64,000 nucleotides of DNA, taken from assembly GCF_041260155.1 (NCBI RefSeq), contig NW_027248370.1, forward strand, positions 1 through 64,000. The letters are read 5' to 3'. This DNA comes from Ptychodera flava (Eukaryota > Hemichordata > Enteropneusta > Ptychoderidae). Positions within the stretch are counted from its first letter, which is position 1. Every line of letters begins with the position of its first letter. This document shows positions 59,184-64,000 of the stretch, in pieces. Position numbers and translations under genes: made by a program. The notes under the pieces are model-generated. The model was not told the DNA's origin, did no database searches, and worked only from the letters and a program-made list of their open reading frames with translations.

Positions 59184-59651
59184 ATGCCAAATGACTTGGA
59201 CAGGAAAGTAGCAAGAAGAGTGGCAAAATATGTCTACGCCAAGTTTATCCTGGACCAAGTCAATGCTATCATCAACGAAAACTGTGAGGGGTGCCGAGAA
59301 GACTACCCATCTCAGAGGGACCATGAGTGCCTGTACTATGGCGATACCCCCGCAGGTCAACGAGAAGTCATCAGCAAATACTTTACAGATGCTGCCAAAC
59401 GAATCAACATGCTGGCTGTGCAGAAATCTATTCTTGCCATGGCTGAACTGTGTTACATCACCCTGGATCATAATGTTCCCCTTGGATTACTTGATCTTGA
59501 TGACCTCCTGGAGTTGTTGTACTACCGCTGGAGTGAAGACCCTGAAAGATGTTTTGAAGCTCTATCGGACAGTCTGTCTATGTATGGAATGGTCTTGTGC
59601 AACAACATGATCACTGCAGTTTGTTCCACAGTTAGTTCTGCAAGCAGTTAA
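59184..59651 (+). mobile_element. Polinton accessory gene 2, unrecognised 155-residue protein
   Basis: A single open frame of 155 codons: MPNDLDRKVARRVAKYVYAK, a Cys/His cluster (CEGCREDYPSQRDHEC), then helical segments rich in Leu and Asp. A splice-acceptor-like CATCCCTTTTCAG lies just upstream (ending near 59,166), so it may be a spliced product of the same plus-strand unit. The cluster could bind zinc. I recall similar C-x2-C...H-x-C proteins encoded in animal genomes near mobile elements but cannot name the family. Followed by AATAAA at 59,734. Confidence 0.5.
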
Positions 59652-59733
59652 TCATTTCAATTTCCTTTAATTTATAAATGTTTTTTTTTCTTCGGACATT
59701 ACAAGTTTGCCAAGGACACTGAAAAACACTTGC

Positions 59734-59739
59734 AATAAA
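59734..59739 (+). terminator. Polyadenylation signal of the plus-strand unit
   Basis: AATAAA 83 bp after the stop of the second plus-strand gene. A second AATAAA is at 59,792-59,797. Confidence 0.6.
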
Positions 59740-60009
59740 ACAAGGTGTTGTGTTTCATGTTTTTTGCCTTGTTAAATTTTTAACTTTGAGAAAATAAAAT
59801 TTACTGTTATTGTTTAAAATGAAAATCAATATCTTGTCCGTCTATACTCTTTGTGAGCTAGCGAAGTATGATTGTTTTATGAACGAGTATGATTGATTGC
59901 CCTCCCCTCCCTTCCCCCTCCCCCCTTTATACCCATCATCCTTGAGAGAGAGAGAAAAAAAAAACACAGACACACATGCTTTGTATTTTCAGTTGAACAA
60001 AATTGAAAA

Positions 60010-60015
60010 TTTATT
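60010..60015 (-). terminator. Polyadenylation signal downstream of the protease gene
   Basis: AATAAA on the minus strand about 30 bp beyond the protease stop. It faces the plus-strand signals, so the two units converge. Confidence 0.55.
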
Positions 60016-60044
60016 GAACACCAAAAGGAAAGTCAACACAAGAA

Positions 60045-60491
60045 CTAGTAACAATGTAATGAATATGACTTGTAAGTCAAACGAGTCTGTAAAAACTTAA
60101 CATCATAAATGTCAAAATTAACACCGGTCAATTTTTCAATGAAATCATTCACGAGAAAGTCATTAAAAGTCAAGTCCTCGGTAAACTGCTTCACAATGTT
60201 CGACATGGACCATCCCCGGCAACGATGTAGCAGATAGTAAAGGACGTATTGTCCACACACTGAAGAAAGGGGTCCCTGGAGCCTTTGTCTGTTATAGATC
60301 CAGTCGAGAGAGTTCCTGTTCAGGAATGCCTTGAAAGGTGTCCTGTTGGGTGGACGTCCGTACGAATCGAAATATTCACCACAGTTGCTATCGGCAAAGT
60401 AGAAAGCCACCCAGTGTTTCCCTGGTTGGGTACTTGGGTCCACATTGGCCACAAAGGCAGCAGGATAGGACTTTAGTCTGGTCTTAGGCAA
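60045..60491 (-). mobile_element. Polinton adenain-like cysteine protease
   Basis: Contains GKHWVAFYF (catalytic His), FDSYGRPP (acidic residue and conserved Gly-Arg-Pro) and SSVCGQYVLYYLLHRCRG (catalytic Cys). These are the hallmarks of the adenovirus-protease/Ulp1-like family carried by Polintons. It would cleave capsid protein precursors. It lies immediately downstream of the capsid gene, as usual for the family. The recognised frame starts inside the domain, so the gene may not be intact. Confidence 0.85.
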
Positions 60492-60601
60492 TCAGTCTGA
60501 TGGTTCCACCCCGCCAAAAGATGATGCAGTGTATCGATCTGTACTCAAGATCTCTTTCAACTTTAACGTGTCCATCTTTCACTGCAGTCGAGGAATCAAC
60601 T

Positions 60602-61945
60602 TCAGTAATCAAAGAGGATGTTGCGGTCTCTGTCGATTTCAATGATGTTATCCAGTTCGCCATACACGAGTAAATTCACAGTATTTGGCAGGGCTTGTCT
60701 GAACTGCAGTTCGATGCCCAGGTTGCCTTCTTTGACCAGGTTCAAATGTCCTCCGTCGGCAGACAAGTCTGGTGTGAGATCAAATGCAAACAGTGTGTAT
60801 CCATTGTCGTATTCATAGCGATTGATGTTGATTCCTTCATCCCTGCCTATTTTATTAGTCCCAGTGAACAGGGAATAGTAGGCCATGATGAATGATTGAC
60901 CACCTGCTTTGGTGAAGTCCATTTCAGTTTTAGGGGTTTGCTCGGAACTTGCTTTCCACTGACATTAAGGACCAGCGACGTCATGTCGTAATGTTTGAAG
61001 TTGAAAGGATTTTTCTTGTATGAACCGTTGAAGGCATCGTTGTCCACCAGACCCAAGACCACACGTTTAGGTAGCTGTCCCAGAAAGATGTGGTCTTTGT
61101 TGAAGGACATGGTGCCTCCAGGAATAGACAGAACCTTCATCACACAACAATGTATGGGATACTTGGACGGTCCCTGCTTTAAAGCTTCTGCATGCCCCAG
61201 CTGTACCGATGGACTGAGTTTTATTTTCCTGATCAGTAGTGTGGCTTCCGTGACTACAGCTTTGAACCTGGATTTTCTGCAGAGCTCACAAGGGAGAAGG
61301 CATTTTTGCTTCTATTGAGTTTGAGACGTAATTAGACACCATTCATCAGATACTTGGGCTGAAAGAAGAGATCCGAATGGATGGGTCCTACCATATCGAC
61401 AACTTGACTGCCCGACGTGAAGGCATATCGGTTTTTCAGTCCCTTGTTCACTTCTCCACCTTTTTTAGTGGGTCCACTTCATCCATTTTCAAGTGATAGT
61501 CCTTGAAGAAGAGGGCTGAACCGATATGGGTGTCTTTGGCCTCCTTACCATAATTCAACAAGGTCTCCAACAAGGCTCGGTAGGGGTACGTAGAGGAAGG
61601 GTTGGATATCATTTTGCCATTGAGGTGTACATCCACCTGGCTGAACAGTGAATGGAGCCACAAGTTGACGGGACCCACTGCTGCATCTGCACCGAGGTTA
61701 GTACCATCAACTTTTGTAATCTTGGCCTTGATCAGAAGGAGTGTCGAGGACAGATCGATGTAGTCTTCCCCTGAACCCGAAATCACAAATTCGATGGGTC
61801 CCGATTCCACAATGTGGATCAGGGGATGCACTTCTTCCCATTGTCCCTCTTCCACACTGGTCTGCGTTGGAGGAACTGTGAACAAGTCAAGTTCACTCTT
61901 GGTGCACTCGCAGGAGCGTTCGTGAAGAAATGCCATGTTAGTCAA
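60602..61945 (-). mobile_element. Polinton major capsid protein (double jelly-roll), broken
   Basis: The N-terminus MAFLHERSCECTKSELDLF, followed by PPTQTSVEEG and GSGEDYIDL, is the signature of the animal protein annotated F54H12.2-like, which is the Polinton double jelly-roll major capsid protein. Later parts with NLLVYGELDNIIEIDRDRN lie near the 3' end. The region is interrupted in several places. In an intact element it would form the icosahedral shell. Confidence 0.88.
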
Positions 61946-62359
61946 AAATGTCAGGAGATCTTCTCTTTTGCTTAGCTTTGGAGGAAATGACTCTTCGTTT
62001 CGGAGTTTTACGTTTTATACTACCGCCGCCTTGGGGAACTGAGTATCTGGAACCCCTGCCTGCCATCAACTGTTTCCCGGCTTCCACCAACCGTCGTTTT
62101 GCCGAGTGCTTGATGTTACGTCCACTGAGTGCATCCCCTGCAATGTTGAGTCCCATTTTCAACATCTGTCTCCCTAGGACTTTAGCACCTTGTTTGAGCA
62201 ATGGTGTTGCTGCACGGAAGAGGCCTCCAAAATACCACCCAAGCCATATCCTCTCTGCACGGCTACCCCCTGGAACGATGCTCCATTTCCCACCTGATCC
62301 AAATAAAACTTCTTGTATGTGGCCGGGTTGCTTTCATAGATTTTACGTCTATACGGCAT
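61938..62359 (-). mobile_element. Polinton small basic protein
   Basis: Contains AVQRGYGLGG and a Lys/Arg-rich, Gly-rich part (GRNIKHSAKRRLVEAGKQLM, GGGSIKRKTPKRR). A small basic protein directly upstream of the capsid gene is regular in animal Polintons and has been compared with adenovirus core or membrane-active proteins. That comparison is from memory. Its end overlaps the capsid start by a few bases. Appears broken once. Confidence 0.65.
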
Positions 62360-62367
62360 GGTTCAGG

Positions 62368-63097
62368 CTACAATAGTGTAGGGAGTCGTTTTCTGAAGGC
62401 TAGTGTCACGATCACTTTCCCACCTTGAAATGGCACTTTCTGACCCGTGTCGTCTCTTATGTAGACTTCTACTGTATCAAATTCGCGGTTTCTCAGGGAA
62501 GAAAGTATGGCGTGTGCAAGGTGCGGTTGATCATCTGTCCATGGATCCCTTCCACATTTTCTATTCTTAACAGGGGTGCAAAGGTATCTCCCACCAACTG
62601 GTCGTCCACTAGGTCGCAATACACATACAGAGAAGAGAGATTTCGAACACTGAACATGAAAGGTGCATCGTTCTTCTGCCTCAAGATAGTACTGGGGTAA
62701 AATTCCATGAGTTCAGCCAGACCTGGGAGAAAGTAGAGGCTGGTACCCTCACTCAGCAGTTACTTTTCTGATACTGGGTCAAAAGTCAACTGGATGTTGT
62801 CGGGTAAACCTTGCTCTCTCAGAGTGGTCAGTATAATTCCAAAATCATCGTAGTAACCTGCAGGTATTTTGACAAGTGTTTTTCTATGGTCTTGAATTTC
62901 GTACGCCAGCACGTTTCTGCCCTCGACCACATTGTACCAAGAGAAAGGGTAGTGTATGTCCATCAAGGCCACTTCCCAGTTGCCCCGCAGAGAAATGTGT
63001 TTGGTAATTTCACAGTGTAGCCTGTCACTGCATTGTCTGGGAAAACATCCATGGATGCATTGCTCGGTAGTGTCATGAAAAACGGATGTTCAGCCAT
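62368..63097 (-). mobile_element. Polinton minor capsid (single jelly-roll, penton-type) protein, broken
   Basis: Starts MAEHPFFMTLPSNASMDVFP; downstream parts contain WEVALMDIHYPFSWYNV and a C-terminal DDTGQKVPFQGGKVIVTLAF. The TLPSN start with a W-E-V-x-L...PxSWYN block is the usual signature of the Polinton single jelly-roll minor capsid protein. Position between integrase and capsid fits. A few interruptions. Confidence 0.75.
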
Positions 63098-63112
63098 GAT
63101 GAAAGTGGAGGG

Positions 63113-64000
63113 TCAGACTGTGACTCTCCGAACAGAGTCATCCCTCTTATAGTTTTGCCAGATCCCTGACCCAACTATTGAATTTGGATGGCCAACCATA
63201 CCACTTGACCAGATATTCAGTCTTGCCCTTTCTCTTTCTTGTTTTGAGTATTTTTTCCACTCTGAAGACGTCGTCCTCTTTCTTGACGACTTTTTGTAGT
63301 TCTTGTTCATAGAAAGTACCTTCTAATTCCTCCTCATCAAAATCTTTCAGCATGTAAAGAGGTGGTCGACTTGAGATCCTTTTTCGACACAGTGAAGATT
63401 TCTTCTGTCCAATTTGGCAGATAACCTTTCTTGAACATACATTTAGTTTTGCTGATTCTCACTTGTTCTCCACACTGAATTTGAATTTCACCGTCTTCTG
63501 TTCATAGTCACTGTACAGATTATCCCACACCTCTTTCATTGGTCTTGTTGACAGACGCCGGTTTTTCTTGATGCTGCGATGCCAAGTGTTGTTGTAAGAT
63601 TGCATTAGCTGTGGAAGCACCGATAGGTAGCTTAGGGTGTTGTTTCTGGTAAAGTACTTCCACATTTTAGTTTTCAGCGTACGATTGAAATGTTAAACCA
63701 CAGAAGCTTTCATTTCGTTTCCAGTGGTGAAAAATTGAATGTCTTCACTCTTCAGAAATTTCTGAAATAGGTGGTTCACGAATTCTTTGCCTTGATCCGT
63801 TTGTAGTTTTTCTGGTTTTCGTCCAGTCTTCAAAATCTGTTCAAACGCTGCCACCAAAGTGGCTCCTCGTTTGTCTTTCAAGGGAATGGCCCAGGCATAC
63901 TTGGATAAAATATCAATGCAGGTGAGGATGTATCGGAACCCTGAATTGTATTTTGCTAGTGAACTGACATCCGCAAGATCGGCTTGCAACTGTTGATCCA
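63113..64000 (-). mobile_element. Polinton integrase with chromodomain, partial (runs off the window) and broken
   Basis: A retrovirus-like catalytic core is visible: QADLADVSSLAKYNSGFRYI with the first Asp, TCIDILSKYAWAIPLKDKRG, then LQTDQGKEFVNHLFQKFL with the second Asp. A C-terminal chromodomain (VFRVEKILKTRKRKGKTEYL, then VKWYGWPSKFNSWV) follows. This combination is typical of Polintons. It would insert the element and may steer it to certain chromatin. The N-terminal zinc-binding part lies beyond the right edge. Confidence 0.88.

Larger units (their letters stand above)
58529..64000. mobile_element. Polinton/Maverick, partial in window, broken
   Basis: At least 5.5 kb of a Polinton whose left end is not defined and whose right part lies outside the window. 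Minus-strand order from the right: retrovirus-type integrase with chromodomain, single jelly-roll minor capsid protein, small basic protein, double jelly-roll major capsid protein, adenain-like protease. Two genes on the plus strand converge on the protease. The ATPase and protein-primed DNA polymerase are not seen and probably lie to the right, or are missing. Coding regions are interrupted in roughly half a dozen or more places, so this copy is an inactive fossil. Protein motifs are still easy to read, so it is not ancient. Confidence 0.9.

Overview
The window looks like AT-rich nuclear DNA of a marine invertebrate animal. It has spliced exons with GT/AG borders, several transposon superfamilies, and no bacterial operons. 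The mix fits a deuterostome such as a hemichordate, lancelet or echinoderm: a BEL/Pao element, a LINE with a TTA tail, a Polinton, and an exon set resembling a multicopy family I recall from lancelets and hemichordates. That placement is inference. No complete, intact host gene was found.

Layout. 0-7 kb: no gene. It holds diverged repeats, including a 280-bp repeat present twice and two islands of locally repeated short words. 7.1-15.7 kb, minus strand: a five-exon gene of an uncharacterised family with clear splice sites and conserved phases. It is damaged by an early stop and frameshifts. Its 5-kb intron holds a plus-strand exon-like piece and word islands at both ends. 16.8-23.2 kb: a BEL/Pao LTR retrotransposon on the minus strand with both LTRs, primer site, polypurine tract and a 5-bp target duplication. 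Its coding region is broken. 23-33 kb: mostly featureless, with a compound microsatellite, foldback elements and a minisatellite. 33.1-37.25 kb: a plus-strand LINE with ORF1, endonuclease, reverse transcriptase and a (TTA)n tail. 38-40.9 kb: two related blocks of a tandem repeat whose ~226-bp monomers pair a CACGTG palindrome with a DR1-like AGGTCA repeat. 40.9-43 kb: two non-autonomous DNA transposons flanked by TTAA. 44-46.3 kb: a striking island of small palindromes, a tandem repeat and a near-perfect hairpin element.

49.5-57.35 kb is a nested structure. A tandem array of ~315-380 bp units was split first by a 4,786-bp element (TTAA duplication, 18-bp inverted ends) and again by a 1,680-bp element with inverted ends of CAG...CTG type. 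The larger element carries exon-like segments on its minus strand, further foldback elements and a long (CT)n tract.

58.5-64 kb (running off the right edge) is part of a Polinton/Maverick. On the minus strand it has integrase with chromodomain, a minor capsid protein, a small basic protein, the major capsid protein and an adenain-like protease. On the plus strand a TATA/Inr promoter drives an unusual gene with a WW-like start and PC4/SUB1-like features, followed by a second unrecognised gene. The ATPase and protein-primed polymerase expected of the family are not in the window. The copy is broken in several places.

The points most worth following are the Polinton accessory genes, the TTAA element with exon-like cargo and a readable empty site, the local palindromic word islands, and the repeated CACGTG + DR1 pairs.
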